From an uncultured Paracoccaceae bacterium (GTDB lineage: Bacteria; Pseudomonadota; Alphaproteobacteria; Rhodobacterales; Rhodobacteraceae), in contig CALEZJ010000185.1 of NCBI GenBank assembly GCA_937927885.1, forward strand, positions 1-10,626: DNA of 10,626 nt, given 5' to 3'. The notes below the pieces were generated by a model. That model saw nothing but the letters and a program-made list of their open reading frames with translations, had not been told where the DNA came from and ran no database searches. The translations under genes were made by a program, and so were the position numbers. Of the stretch, positions 1-6,627 are shown piece by piece (the stretch's first letter is position 1; every line of letters begins with the position of its first letter).

Positions 1-1119
1 CGCTTCGGCAAAGTCGATCTGAGCGGCCATCAGGGTGATGCTGGCCAGTCGGCTGTCGTCATCGCGTGCCATCGTCGCCGCCGCAATGGCCAGCATCGTG
101 CCGCCAAGACAGTACCCCACCGCATGCACCTTGCGCTCCGGCACGATCCGACCCACGGCCTCCAGCGCCGTCATCACGCCCGTCTTGCGATAGTCCTCAA
201 GTGAAAGGTCGGATTGCGCGGCGCCCGGATTGGTCCAGGAGATCATGAAGACCGTGAAACCCTGCGCGACGAGGTGTCTGACCATCGAATTGTGGCGCGA
301 CAGGTCAAGGATATAGTATTTCATGATCCAGGCCGGCACGATCAGCACCGGCTCGGCCTGCACCTGTTCGGTCTGCGGCGCATATTGGATCAGTTCGAAG
401 AGGTCGTTGCGAAACACCACCGTGCCCGGCGTGCAGGCCAGATCCTGCCCGACGCGGAACCCTTCGGGCGCCGGATCGGGACTCTGCGTCAGGGTCTTCA
501 GCGCATCGTGCGCGAAATGGGCGGCACCTTCGGCCAGGTTTCGCCCGCCCGAGGCCACGGTTGCCGCGATGATCTCGGGGTTGAGAGCGGGGAAGTTCGC
601 AGGCGAGACGGTATCGAGCGCCTGTCGCGCCATGAACCGCACCCGGTCGGCGTCCTCGGGACGAAGACCGCGCAGATGGTCGGTCGCATGGTCCCACCAG
701 TCCTGCACAGCCAGGAACCCCTGCTGCCACATGCGGAACGGCGGTTTCTTCCAGTCCGGGTGATCGAAACGGTGGTCGAAAGGCTTCGGGCTGAACGGCT
801 GCGGGCTTTCGGGATCGGTGTCCGCCGCATGGGCCAACAGCTTCAGCGCATTCTGCTGCGCCCGCTGGATCAGTTCCATCTGGCGTCCGGGCGACTCGGA
901 CAGGTGAAAGGCCCAGTCGGTCCAGGCCTCGATGAAGGCATGCGCCGACACGCCCCCGCTCAGCCGCGCCATCGTCGCCCGAACGCTGCGATCAAGGGTC
1001 TCCCGAGCGTGCATCGCCTCGGGCGGCGCCGGTGCCGGGCGCGGGGACAGTGCCGAAGACCCCGTGACCTCAACGGTGGCAGGACCCATTTGAGCGGAGA
1101 TCGAAGGCGTCTTGGCCAT
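1..1119 (-). CDS. phaC: Poly(R)-hydroxyalkanoate synthase (PhaC), N-terminal 373 residues, runs off left edge
   Basis: Polymerises (R)-3-hydroxyacyl-CoA into storage polyester at the surface of cytoplasmic granules. The frame is open from an ATG at 1119 to base 1, so the C-terminal part (with the catalytic Asp and His) lies outside; class I synthases are usually about 560-600 residues. An N-terminal PhaC_N region is visible, including FPALNPEIIAATVASGG (residues 176-192) and FRVGQDLACTPGTVVFRND (221-239). The lipase-like box GYCLGG (335-340) carries the nucleophile Cys337 at the start of the alpha/beta-hydrolase fold. An AGGGGG ribosome site sits 5 bases before the ATG and supports the start. 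The stretch VPAWIMKYYILDL (261-273) differs from the VPPxINKYYILDL I expect in textbook class I enzymes, so this may be a paralogue rather than the main synthase. Neither phasin nor depolymerase is adjacent. Family assignment is firm; paralogue status is inference. Confidence 0.95.
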   Translation of the reverse strand, partial: MAKTPSISAQMGPATVEVTGSSALSPRPAPAPPEAMHARETLDRSVRATMARLSGGVSAHAFIEAWTDWAFHLSESPGRQMELIQRAQQNALKLLAHAADTDPESPQPFSPKPFDHRFDHPDWKKPPFRMWQQGFLAVQDWWDHATDHLRGLRPEDADRVRFMARQALDTVSPANFPALNPEIIAATVASGGRNLAEGAAHFAHDALKTLTQSPDPAPEGFRVGQDLACTPGTVVFRNDLFELIQYAPQTEQVQAEPVLIVPAWIMKYYILDLSRHNSMVRHLVAQGFTVFMISWTNPGAAQSDLSLEDYRKTGVMTALEAVGRIVPERKVHAVGYCLGGTMLAIAAATMARDDDSRLASITLMAAQIDFAEA

Positions 1120-1546
1120 CCTTGCCCCCTGTTGATGCGGCCGCATGAGCGCGGATTCGCCCGCGAGTGTCGCACAGGACCGGCCGAATGTCCCGAGACG
1201 ATCCATGGCGGATTTCGCAGTCCAGCAATGCCGGTCGGGGACGATGCCGGACTTCAGGGTCACCCGATGCCAGTCCCTGCCGACCGGATCCGCCGTCAGG
1301 CGCTTGCCGGGCCTTGCACCTCATTGGCCCATGCTGGGCGAGGTCGGCGCGGGGCCCGCGTCCGCCCACGACAGGCGCTGGCGCTGGGGGCGACTGACTT
1401 CCTGTCCTGATCCCGGGCGAGGCAGCGCTGCCGCCAACCGACCGGGCGCTGACCGAACACCTCGCCTTCTGTATCAAGACCGCCGACCTGATCGGCCCGG
1501 CAGCGCAGATCGCCTCCGCCGCCTCCCTGAACTGGTTACGCTGATT
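1120..1546. other. Intergenic region between phaC and the lysR gene
   Basis: A 427-base stretch with no convincing gene. It should carry the phaC promoter on the minus strand, but I could not pick out a clear -35/-10 pair. The long plus-strand frame crossing it is the antisense shadow of phaC continued, and the minus-strand frame at 1070-1477 is rich in Arg/Gly/Pro and looks non-coding. The right end (1398-1544, plus) has a short protein-like frame, listed separately. Confidence 0.5.
1398..1544 (+). pseudogene. Possible C-terminal remnant of a lost plus-strand gene
   Basis: After an in-frame TGA at 1395-1397, this frame is open for 48 codons and ends with TGA at 1542-1544, two bases before the end of the convergent lysR gene. 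It reads like real protein (for example LTEHLAFCIKTADLIGPAA, then SLNWLR at the end), with GC-rich third positions and an amphipathic helix-like pattern. It has no ATG or GTG start. The neighbouring frame upstream reads GATDFLS into a stop at the same place, so a frameshifted gene end is conceivable. I recognise no family. It could equally be chance in high-GC DNA. Confidence 0.2.
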
Positions 1547-2434
1547 TCACCCGGCAAGTGCGCCGGGCAAATGGACCGCCAGGTGATCGAACACCAGCCG
1601 CACCCGCGCGCTGGCCCGCAAATCCTCGTGCATGGCCAGCCAGCAGTCGAGCTGAAAGTCGAAATGCGCCGAAAGCACCGGCCGTAGATCGGGACATGCG
1701 CGCGCGATCCCCGCCTGCGCCGCCCCGATCCCCAGCCCGGCGCGCACTGCGTTGAGCTGCGCCGCCTCACGGTCGCAGCGAAAACGCAGCATCCGCCGAT
1801 CAAGCCCCGCCGCCGCCATCGCCGCCAGCGTCGCCGCGTCACGATCCGGCCCGATCAGCACATGGAAGGCGAGCTCTGCGGGTGTCTGCGGCGTACCGTG
1901 CGCCGCAAGGTAGCGCGCATGGGCATAAAGCCCGATCCGCACCCCGGCGATCCTGCGGGCCACCAGCCCGGTCTGCGTGGGGCGCACCATGCGCACGGCC
2001 AGATCGGCCTCGCGCCGGAGGAGGTTCTCGTTGCGGTTCGACAGCGCGAGTTCCACCTCGAGTCCCGGATGCGCGGCCAGAAGCGGTGCGAGGATACCGG
2101 GCAACACCTCGGCCCCGACCACCTCGCTGGCCGTCAGGCGCACCACGCCGCGCCCGGCGTCCAGCGGCGCCGACGCCGCGCGTTCCAGCGCAGCCGCGGC
2201 GCCTGCCATCGCCCGCGCTTCCGGCAGCAACTCGCGCCCGAGGTCGGTGAGCGCCATTCCCTGCGGTGCGCGCAGGAACAGCCCTGCCCCGACCGCCTCT
2301 TCCAGCAGGTCGATGTGCCGCCCCACCGTCGGCTGCGTCAGCCGCAGGGCGCGGGCGGCAGCCGACAGGCTGCCTTCCTCGGCCACGGCGATGAAGCTGC
2401 GCCAATGGTCCCACTGGATGGGAATGTTGCTCAT
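1547..2434 (-). CDS. LysR-family transcriptional regulator
   Basis: A 295-residue protein of normal LysR length. The N-terminal winged helix-turn-helix is clear: FIAVAEEGSLSAAARALRLTQPTVGRHIDLLE (residues 14-45, in two parts), with the recognition helix around TQPTVGRHI. A linker helix (about 60-90) follows, then an effector-binding periplasmic-binding-protein-like domain (about 95-290) beginning RGVVRLTASEVVGAEVLPGIL. The ATG at 2434 gives MSNIPIQW; an out-of-frame ATG four bases upstream is not used by the family frame. The gene is divergent from the SRPBCC gene at 2531, the usual layout in which a LysR protein controls its neighbour and itself. A 23-base dyad covers its own -10 region, which fits negative autoregulation. 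The effector is unknown. Confidence 0.95.
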   Translation of the reverse strand: MSNIPIQWDHWRSFIAVAEEGSLSAAARALRLTQPTVGRHIDLLEEAVGAGLFLRAPQGMALTDLGRELLPEARAMAGAAAALERAASAPLDAGRGVVRLTASEVVGAEVLPGILAPLLAAHPGLEVELALSNRNENLLRREADLAVRMVRPTQTGLVARRIAGVRIGLYAHARYLAAHGTPQTPAELAFHVLIGPDRDAATLAAMAAAGLDRRMLRFRCDREAAQLNAVRAGLGIGAAQAGIARACPDLRPVLSAHFDFQLDCWLAMHEDLRASARVRLVFDHLAVHLPGALAG

Positions 2435-2437
2435 GCA

Positions 2438-2460
2438 TTTCTCTATATCCGATACAGAAA
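2438..2460. promoter_or_regulatory. Dyad symmetric candidate operator for the LysR protein
   Basis: The 23-base element has arms TTTCT and AGAAA, then inner arms TAT and ATA, each pair separated from the outer arm by a C; 16 of 22 paired positions are complementary. It overlaps the -10 of the predicted lysR promoter and ends 3 bases from its start codon. LysR proteins usually bind such interrupted dyads between divergent genes; the classic T-N11-A core is not perfectly present. Placement suggests autorepression and possible activation of the plus-strand gene. Confidence 0.45.
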
Positions 2461-2469
2461 GTTAATCAA
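2442..2469 (-). promoter_or_regulatory. Candidate sigma70-type promoter of the lysR gene
   Basis: On the minus strand, TTGATT (2464-2469) and TATAGA (2442-2447) are separated by 16 bases, a good match to the -35/-10 consensus. A start site about 7 bases after the -10 would fall at or next to the lysR ATG (2434), so the message may be leaderless or nearly so. This agrees with the absence of a strong ribosome site before that ATG. Prediction by eye only. Confidence 0.45.
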
Positions 2470-2530
2470 TTTCAGAATGCCCTGATCCCGCCTATTTCCA
2501 TGGCACATCACCAGAACAGGAGACTCTGCC

Positions 2531-3049
2531 ATGACACCGTTCTTCGGGGTCGCTGCCGCCGTCGCGATCGCCCTTGGCTCGGCCTTTGCCTTTGCCCCGC
2601 GCGACGGGTTCGAGACGGAAATCTTCATCGCCTCCCCGCCCGAAACCGTCTGGGCGCTGCTGACCGACCCGGCCGAGCACGAGGCCTGGAGCCCGAACAT
2701 GCGCCGTGTCGCTGGACGCTTCGTCGAAGGCGAGCGCGTGAGCCTGACGATGGGCACGCCCACGGGCGGCACCATCACCTTCCGCCCCGAGGTGCTCGTG
2801 GCCGACCCGGGCCGCGAACTGCGCTGGCTGGGCCGCCTCGGTCTGCCTCGGGTCTTTGACGGCGAACACTATTTCCTGCTCAGGGCCGAGAACGGCGGCA
2901 CGCGTCTGATCCAGGGCGAACGCTTTCGGGGCGTCCTACTCTGGGTCATGGACGTCCAACCCTTCCGCGCCGAGTTCGCGCGCGCCAACGAAGGACTAAA
3001 GACCCGCGCCGAGCAAGTGTCGGGCCTGACGACGCGTGGTAACGGCTGA
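2531..3049 (+). CDS. SRPBCC-family protein with N-terminal membrane anchor
   Basis: A 172-residue protein. Residues 4-22 form a hydrophobic segment (FFGVAAAVAIALGSAFAFA) that would be an uncleaved anchor or signal. The rest (about 28-165) is a START/Bet v1-like SRPBCC domain, shown by ETEIFIASPPETVWALLTDP near its N-terminus, a central FDGEHYFLL strand, and the ending TRLIQGERFRGVLLWVM followed by a C-terminal helix. Such domains hold hydrophobic ligands in a cavity; no catalytic residue can be assigned. AGGAG at 2518-2522, 8 bases before the ATG, supports the start. The gene stands alone, is divergent from lysR, and is its most likely target. A role in lipid or aromatic ligand handling at the membrane is possible but not shown. 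Confidence 0.85.
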   Translation: MTPFFGVAAAVAIALGSAFAFAPRDGFETEIFIASPPETVWALLTDPAEHEAWSPNMRRVAGRFVEGERVSLTMGTPTGGTITFRPEVLVADPGRELRWLGRLGLPRVFDGEHYFLLRAENGGTRLIQGERFRGVLLWVMDVQPFRAEFARANEGLKTRAEQVSGLTTRGNG

Positions 3050-3418
3050 GGCCGCCAGCAGTTCCCAAACAAGCCTGTGGCACAGTCAGCGCCCACCGCC
3101 CCAAGGACCGAGGCCAATACGACGAAAAGCGATCAAGCAACTCCGAGCACTTATGCTTTTCGGCTCGCCACAGCGATCCTGATTGCACACGAACGACGCA
3201 ACCCAGCCGCGGAGCCACAGGGATGATGGCGGAGGGGAAGGGCCTGATATCCAACCTTCTCCACCGCAAGTCATTGTTTTTGCTAAGCCCACTCAAATCT
3301 TCGGTCGTCGCCCTGAGAAGGATTACTCGACCAGCCGGACCCAGGTTCGGCTGACGCTGGCCCCGGACAATCATTGATCTGATCGGCGGCGCAGCAAGCC
3401 AGTCCGTTACATGCGAAA
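3050..3418. other. Gene-free junction region between the two blocks
   Basis: A 369-base stretch between the SRPBCC gene and the convergent rhodanese gene. By eye its GC and codon-like texture are lower and less regular than the flanking genes. Short frames on both strands (for example plus 3183-3377, minus 3086-3292) match no family I recognise and have no good ribosome site. There are AT-richer patches near 3150-3160 and 3270-3285. I see no tRNA, terminal inverted repeats or transposase motif. It may be a decayed insertion or integration junction. Confidence 0.4.
3332..3353 (-). terminator. Weak hairpin downstream of the rhodanese gene
   Basis: CAGCCG (3332-3337) and CGGCTG (3348-3353) form a 6-base stem with a 10-base loop, about 65 bases past the stop codon of the minus-strand rhodanese gene. 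There is no run of T after it on either strand, so it is at best a weak or Rho-assisted terminator and may be chance. Confidence 0.2.
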
Positions 3419-4189
3419 TCAGTCCGGCTGTCGAACCGGGCAGCTTTCGTCAGCCGCCCAGTCGGCAAAACTGAGATAGTAGACGTGAACGTTGTTCCTC
3501 CCGGCGACGACTGCAGCGAGTGCCGCCAGCGCTGCGCGGCCACCTCCGTTGCAGTGGCTTACAATGGGCTTGGAGCCGTCTATACCCTCTGCATCGAGCA
3601 GCTGCGCGATCTCAGATGCCGGGCGCAGATGCGTCCCGTCGAGCAGATCGTCATGGGCAACGTGCGCCGCGCCGGGCAGATGCCCGCCGCGCGAATTGCC
3701 CTTGAGGTCTTCGCCGCGAAACTCCGCAGCGCTCCGCGCGTCAAAGATCTGGATGTTCGGCAGTTCGCCTTTCAAGCCCTCCCGATCCCTCAGGCCGACC
3801 CTTCCGGCGCCGGGGGCAAGACAAAATGGGGCCAATGACACGGGAACTTGCGGCGGAATGGCGGAAAGCGCAGCAATGCCGCCATTCAGGACTATGGCGG
3901 GAAGACCGAAGTACTGAAGGATGAACCAGACCCGCGCGGCTTCGGTCATGCGCCCGTCGTCCAGAACGACGCTCACGGCATCCGGCCCCACGCCGAGCGC
4001 TTCGAGTTCGCGCCGCCAGAAAGCGAGATCGTCGAAGCCTGACTGGCTGCGTTTCGCGCGTTCGATCCAGTCCTCGATCGGCACACTCAGCAGCCCTTCG
4101 GGTCGTTCATCGCCGGCCGGGACGTAGATCAGCCGGAGCGGTCCGAGTCCTGGGAGATCAGTCGCGTTGACGAGGGGCGTGCGATGCAT
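3419..4189 (-). CDS. Two-domain rhodanese-like sulfurtransferase
   Basis: A 256-residue protein with tandem rhodanese domains, as in thiosulfate or 3-mercaptopyruvate sulfurtransferases (usually about 280 residues). The N-terminal domain (about 1-110) has the degenerate loop VVLDDGRMTEAARVWFILQYFG (residues 74-95, in two parts) without a catalytic Cys, which is normal for this class. The C-terminal domain (about 143-250) has IFDARSAAEFRG (148-159), GGHLPGAAHV (168-177) and the active loop HCNGGGRAA with Cys213. No signal peptide is visible, so it is cytoplasmic. The loop CNGGGR is neither CRKGVT (thiosulfate type) nor CGSGVT (mercaptopyruvate type), so the donor is uncertain. AAGGA lies 6 bases before the ATG. 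It lies 39 bases downstream of the TSUP permease gene and is probably cotranscribed with it. Confidence 0.92.
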   Translation of the reverse strand: MHRTPLVNATDLPGLGPLRLIYVPAGDERPEGLLSVPIEDWIERAKRSQSGFDDLAFWRRELEALGVGPDAVSVVLDDGRMTEAARVWFILQYFGLPAIVLNGGIAALSAIPPQVPVSLAPFCLAPGAGRVGLRDREGLKGELPNIQIFDARSAAEFRGEDLKGNSRGGHLPGAAHVAHDDLLDGTHLRPASEIAQLLDAEGIDGSKPIVSHCNGGGRAALAALAAVVAGRNNVHVYYLSFADWAADESCPVRQPD

Positions 4190-4228
4190 GGTGTGTCCTT
4201 TTTCGAAGATGATACGCGAAAGGTTCGG

Positions 4229-5014
4229 TCAGATCAGCCCTGCCGCCAGCCCGAGCCCAAGAGCGATCATCGTGAGCGCGACAGTGATCTGAACCCCACG
4301 CAGCGTGACCTTGTTCAAGATACGCGTCCCGATGAAGGCTCCGAGAAAGGCGCAAAGCGTCGCGACCCCGACGACCGTCCAGACATCCGGTGTCAGGGCT
4401 GCGAAATTGCGGGTGAAATGCGACAGGCCGTAGATGCTCAGTCTAGTGACGTCGACGATCACGGCCGCCACGACCCCAGTCGCGATGAATGCTTCCTTCG
4501 TAAGTCCCGCCTTGATCAGGAAGGCGGTTCGGAACGCGCCCTGATTGCCCGAAAGCCCTCCGAAGAACCCCGAGATCAGCCCGCCAAGCGGCATCAAACG
4601 CGGCGGGAACTTCAGTCGGGCAAAGGCCGGGGAAAGCTCCAGAAGCGCAAAGATCACGATCAGCGTGCCGATGGCCAGCGGCAGCGCCTCGATCCGGTAC
4701 TCGTTGCCGAAACCAGCCCAGGTCGTGATCGTCGGCAGATCGGACAACCGGACCAGAAGCGACGCGCCCAGAATTGCTGCAAGCGCCGCAGGGACCGCGA
4801 AGCACAGCAGCACGCGCATATCGGCCCGTCGTCCCACGAGCGCCAGCTTGAACAGGTTGTTGGCCAGATGGACCAGTGCCGTGGCGCCGACGGCCACCTC
4901 GACGGGCATCAGAAGGGCGAAGGCCGACATCAGGATCGTGCCGAGGCCGAAGCCGGAGAACAGCGTCAACCCGGAGGCGAGGAAAGCGACAAGCGCGACA
5001 AGGAGGATGTCCAT
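4229..5014 (-). CDS. TauE/SafE (TSUP) family anion permease
   Basis: A 261-residue integral membrane protein with about eight hydrophobic segments and the two-fold internal repeat of this family. The N-terminal repeat has ASGLTLFSGFGLGTILM (residues 13-29) followed by VEVAVGATALVHLANNLFKLAL. The C-terminal repeat has GGLISGFFGGLSGNQGAFR and TKEAFIATGVVAAVIVDVTRL. Members move sulfite, thiosulfate, sulfonates and related anions, often as exporters. I chose the ATG at 5014 because the protein then begins directly with the first membrane helix (MDILLVALVAFLASGL). A start at 5215 would add 67 non-membrane residues and run through padR. GGAG lies 11 bases upstream, rather far. The rhodanese downstream can release sulfite from thiosulfate, so sulfite export is an attractive role, but the substrate is not readable from sequence. 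Confidence 0.9.
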   Translation of the reverse strand: MDILLVALVAFLASGLTLFSGFGLGTILMSAFALLMPVEVAVGATALVHLANNLFKLALVGRRADMRVLLCFAVPAALAAILGASLLVRLSDLPTITTWAGFGNEYRIEALPLAIGTLIVIFALLELSPAFARLKFPPRLMPLGGLISGFFGGLSGNQGAFRTAFLIKAGLTKEAFIATGVVAAVIVDVTRLSIYGLSHFTRNFAALTPDVWTVVGVATLCAFLGAFIGTRILNKVTLRGVQITVALTMIALGLGLAAGLI

Positions 5015-5034
5015 GAAACCGCGAACTCCGGGGA

Positions 5035-5063
5035 TTGACGCACAAGATATGAGATGATTTATC
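5035..5063 (+). promoter_or_regulatory. Candidate promoter of the padR-chrA operon
   Basis: TTGACG (5035-5040), 17-base spacer, TTTATC (5058-5063); the -35 is strong and the -10 weak. Transcription would begin near 5070, downstream of the possible ATG at 5054. This supports the internal padR start at 5108 with a leader of about 38 bases. It faces, and shares bases with, the opposing TSUP promoter. Confidence 0.4.
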
Positions 5064-5072
5064 GGGTGTCGA
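5044..5072 (-). promoter_or_regulatory. Candidate promoter of the TSUP-rhodanese unit
   Basis: Minus strand: TCGACA (5067-5072) and TATCTT (5044-5049) with an exact 17-base spacer. This matches 5 of 6 and 4 of 6 consensus positions. The start site would fall near 5037, giving a leader of about 22 bases before the ATG at 5014. It overlaps the opposing padR promoter. Confidence 0.45.
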
Positions 5073-5078
5073 TATCGA
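5069..5078. promoter_or_regulatory. Perfect 10-base palindrome, candidate PadR operator
   Basis: TCGATATCGA lies at the expected start point of padR transcription and over the -35 of the opposing promoter. Related half-sites occur nearby: GATA at 5046-5049 and TATC at 5060-5063 form a second interrupted dyad (GATA-N10-TATC). PadR proteins normally bind dyads in their own promoter, although the best-known sites are ATGT/ACAT-type, so binding here is inference. Confidence 0.4.
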
Positions 5079-5107
5079 AAGCCGTGGGTGGCGTCTTGGC
5101 CGACCAA

Positions 5108-5410
5108 ATGGAGCATCATGATCTGCTGTCCGGCCTCGTGCGGCTGCACGTGCGCCACCATGCGGCGCAGCACCCGGTCTATGGCCAGTGGATGATCGAC
5201 GAGTTGGCGCGGCACGGCTACCGCCTGTCGCCGGGCACGCTCTATCCGATGCTCTCGAAGATGGAGCGGGACGGCTACCTGACCAGCAAGACCGAACGCG
5301 AGGGACGCACGTCCCGCAAGTTCTACACGATCACGGACAAGGGACGCGAAGGTCTCGCGGTTGCGCGGGTTCGATTGCGGGAACTGAAGGGCGAGGCAGG
5401 AACGGAATGA
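5108..5410 (+). CDS. PadR-family transcriptional regulator
   Basis: A 100-residue protein of the short PadR class (winged helix-turn-helix plus one dimerisation helix). Typical features are HPVYGQWMIDELARHGYRLSPGTLYPMLSKMERDGYLTS (residues about 22-60, in two parts) and the wing SRKFYTITDKGREGLA. The C-terminal helix is LAVARVRLRELKGEA. I prefer the ATG at 5108 (MEHHDLLSGLVRLHV) over 5054, because homologous proteins start near here, the earlier start adds 18 residues of weak character, and the predicted transcript begins after 5054. It overlaps chrA by ATGA and probably represses this operon until an inducer, plausibly chromate or related stress, releases it. The inducer is not shown by the sequence. 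Confidence 0.9.
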   Translation: MEHHDLLSGLVRLHVRHHAAQHPVYGQWMIDELARHGYRLSPGTLYPMLSKMERDGYLTSKTEREGRTSRKFYTITDKGREGLAVARVRLRELKGEAGTE

Positions 5411-6624
5411 CGGACACGACAGACACGACCGAGGCCAGGCCCGCGCAAGGAACGCCGGGCGAGGTCTTTTCCGCCTTCTTCAAGCTCGGCCTGACCTCCT
5501 TCGGCGGGCCGATCGCGCACCTCGGCTATTTCCGCGATGAACTGGTCACGCGACGGAAATGGCTGAGCGATCATGCCTACGCCGACCTGGTGGCGTTGTG
5601 CCAGTTCCTGCCTGGTCCGGCCTCGAGTCAGGTGGGTTTCGCCCTCGGGATGATGCGCGCGGGCTGGCTCGGCGCGCTCGCCGCCTTCACTGCATTCACG
5701 CTGCCCTCCGCCCTGATCCTGCTCGTCTTTGCGATGACGGCAGCACAGATCACCGGGCCGATCGGTACGGGCATCCTCCACGGGCTGAAGATCGTCGCAG
5801 TGGCGATCGTGGCGCAGGCGGTATGGGGTATGGCGAAAAGCCTGTGCCCCGACCGCGAACGCGCCAGCATCGCAGTCGGGGCGGTGGCGGTGCTTGCCTT
5901 CTTCCCCGGCGCGTTCGGCATGGTGGGCACCATCATTCTCGGCGCTCTCGCGGGGCTGGTCCTCGGCCGAGGGACGGAAAAGCCGGTTGGCGGTCACGTA
6001 ACGATGCCCGTTCGACGCGCGCAGGCTGGCATCGCCCTCGCAGCATTTTTGGCCTTCCTGGTCGTCCTGCCACTGATCGCGGGCGGGTCGCAGGCTCTGG
6101 CGGTCGTCGACAGCTTCTACCGCGCCGGCGCATTGGTCTTTGGCGGCGGTCATGTCGTCCTGCCGCTCCTGCAAGCCGAGGTGGTCGCGCCCGGCTGGGT
6201 CTCGCCAGATGAGTTTCTGGCCGGATACGGTGCGGCGCAGGCGGTGCCGGGGCCGCTCTTCACTTTCGCCGCCTATCTCGGCGCGATCCTGGGGCCGGAA
6301 CCGAACGGCATCCTCGGCGCAACCCTCGCCCTTCTTGCGGTCTTCCTGCCCGGTTTCCTGATCCTGATTGGCGTCCTGCCATTCTGGGATCGTTTCCGGA
6401 CCATGGCCACGGCGCAATCGCTGATGCAGGGCGCGAACGCCGCCGTCGTCGGCATCCTCGGCGCGGCGCTCTACTCTCCGGTCTTCACAAGTGCTATCGG
6501 CGACCTGCGGGATTTTACGCTGGCGCTTGCCTGCCTCGTTCTGCTGTTGGCGTGGAAGGCCCCGCCCTGGCTGGTTGTCATCGTGGCGGCATTCGGCGGA
6601 GTGGTACTGGCCCTGATTGCCTGA
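5407..6624 (+). CDS. chrA: ChrA-family chromate transporter, full two-domain form
   Basis: A 405-residue inner membrane protein of the CHR superfamily, long-chain type made of two homologous halves. The N-half shows LGLTSFGGPIAHLGYFRDE (residues 28-46), W52 and ALCQFLPGPASSQVGF (63-78). The C-half repeats the pattern as ALVFGGGHVVLPLLQAEVV (242-260), W265 and GYGAAQAVPGPLFTFAAYLG (273-292). Multiple hydrophobic helices follow each half. ChrA proteins expel chromate from the cytoplasm using the proton gradient; chromate enters through sulfate uptake systems. The start ATG at 5407 overlaps the padR stop (ATGA), so translation is coupled; a longer frame from 5188 lies over padR and is rejected. 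It converges on the nucleoside phosphorylase gene with only 3 bases between stops, so no space remains for a normal terminator. Confidence 0.95.
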   Translation: MTDTTDTTEARPAQGTPGEVFSAFFKLGLTSFGGPIAHLGYFRDELVTRRKWLSDHAYADLVALCQFLPGPASSQVGFALGMMRAGWLGALAAFTAFTLPSALILLVFAMTAAQITGPIGTGILHGLKIVAVAIVAQAVWGMAKSLCPDRERASIAVGAVAVLAFFPGAFGMVGTIILGALAGLVLGRGTEKPVGGHVTMPVRRAQAGIALAAFLAFLVVLPLIAGGSQALAVVDSFYRAGALVFGGGHVVLPLLQAEVVAPGWVSPDEFLAGYGAAQAVPGPLFTFAAYLGAILGPEPNGILGATLALLAVFLPGFLILIGVLPFWDRFRTMATAQSLMQGANAAVVGILGAALYSPVFTSAIGDLRDFTLALACLVLLLAWKAPPWLVVIVAAFGGVVLALIA

Positions 6625-6627
6625 CGC

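Noticed and set aside
214..1410. 398-codon plus-strand open frame
   Set aside because: Antisense shadow of phaC; Arg/His/Gly-rich product with no family features.
3086..3377. Short open frames on both strands in the junction region
   Set aside because: No ribosome sites and no recognisable protein family; treated as non-coding.
4184..5038. 284-codon plus-strand open frame
   Set aside because: Antisense shadow of the TSUP permease; extremely Arg/Asp/Gln-rich, typical of reverse reading of a membrane protein.
5015..5215. 67-residue N-terminal extension of the TSUP permease
   Set aside because: It would precede the first membrane helix, overlap padR and include the predicted promoter.
5323..6417. 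364-codon minus-strand open frame
   Set aside because: Antisense shadow of chrA; charged low-complexity product.
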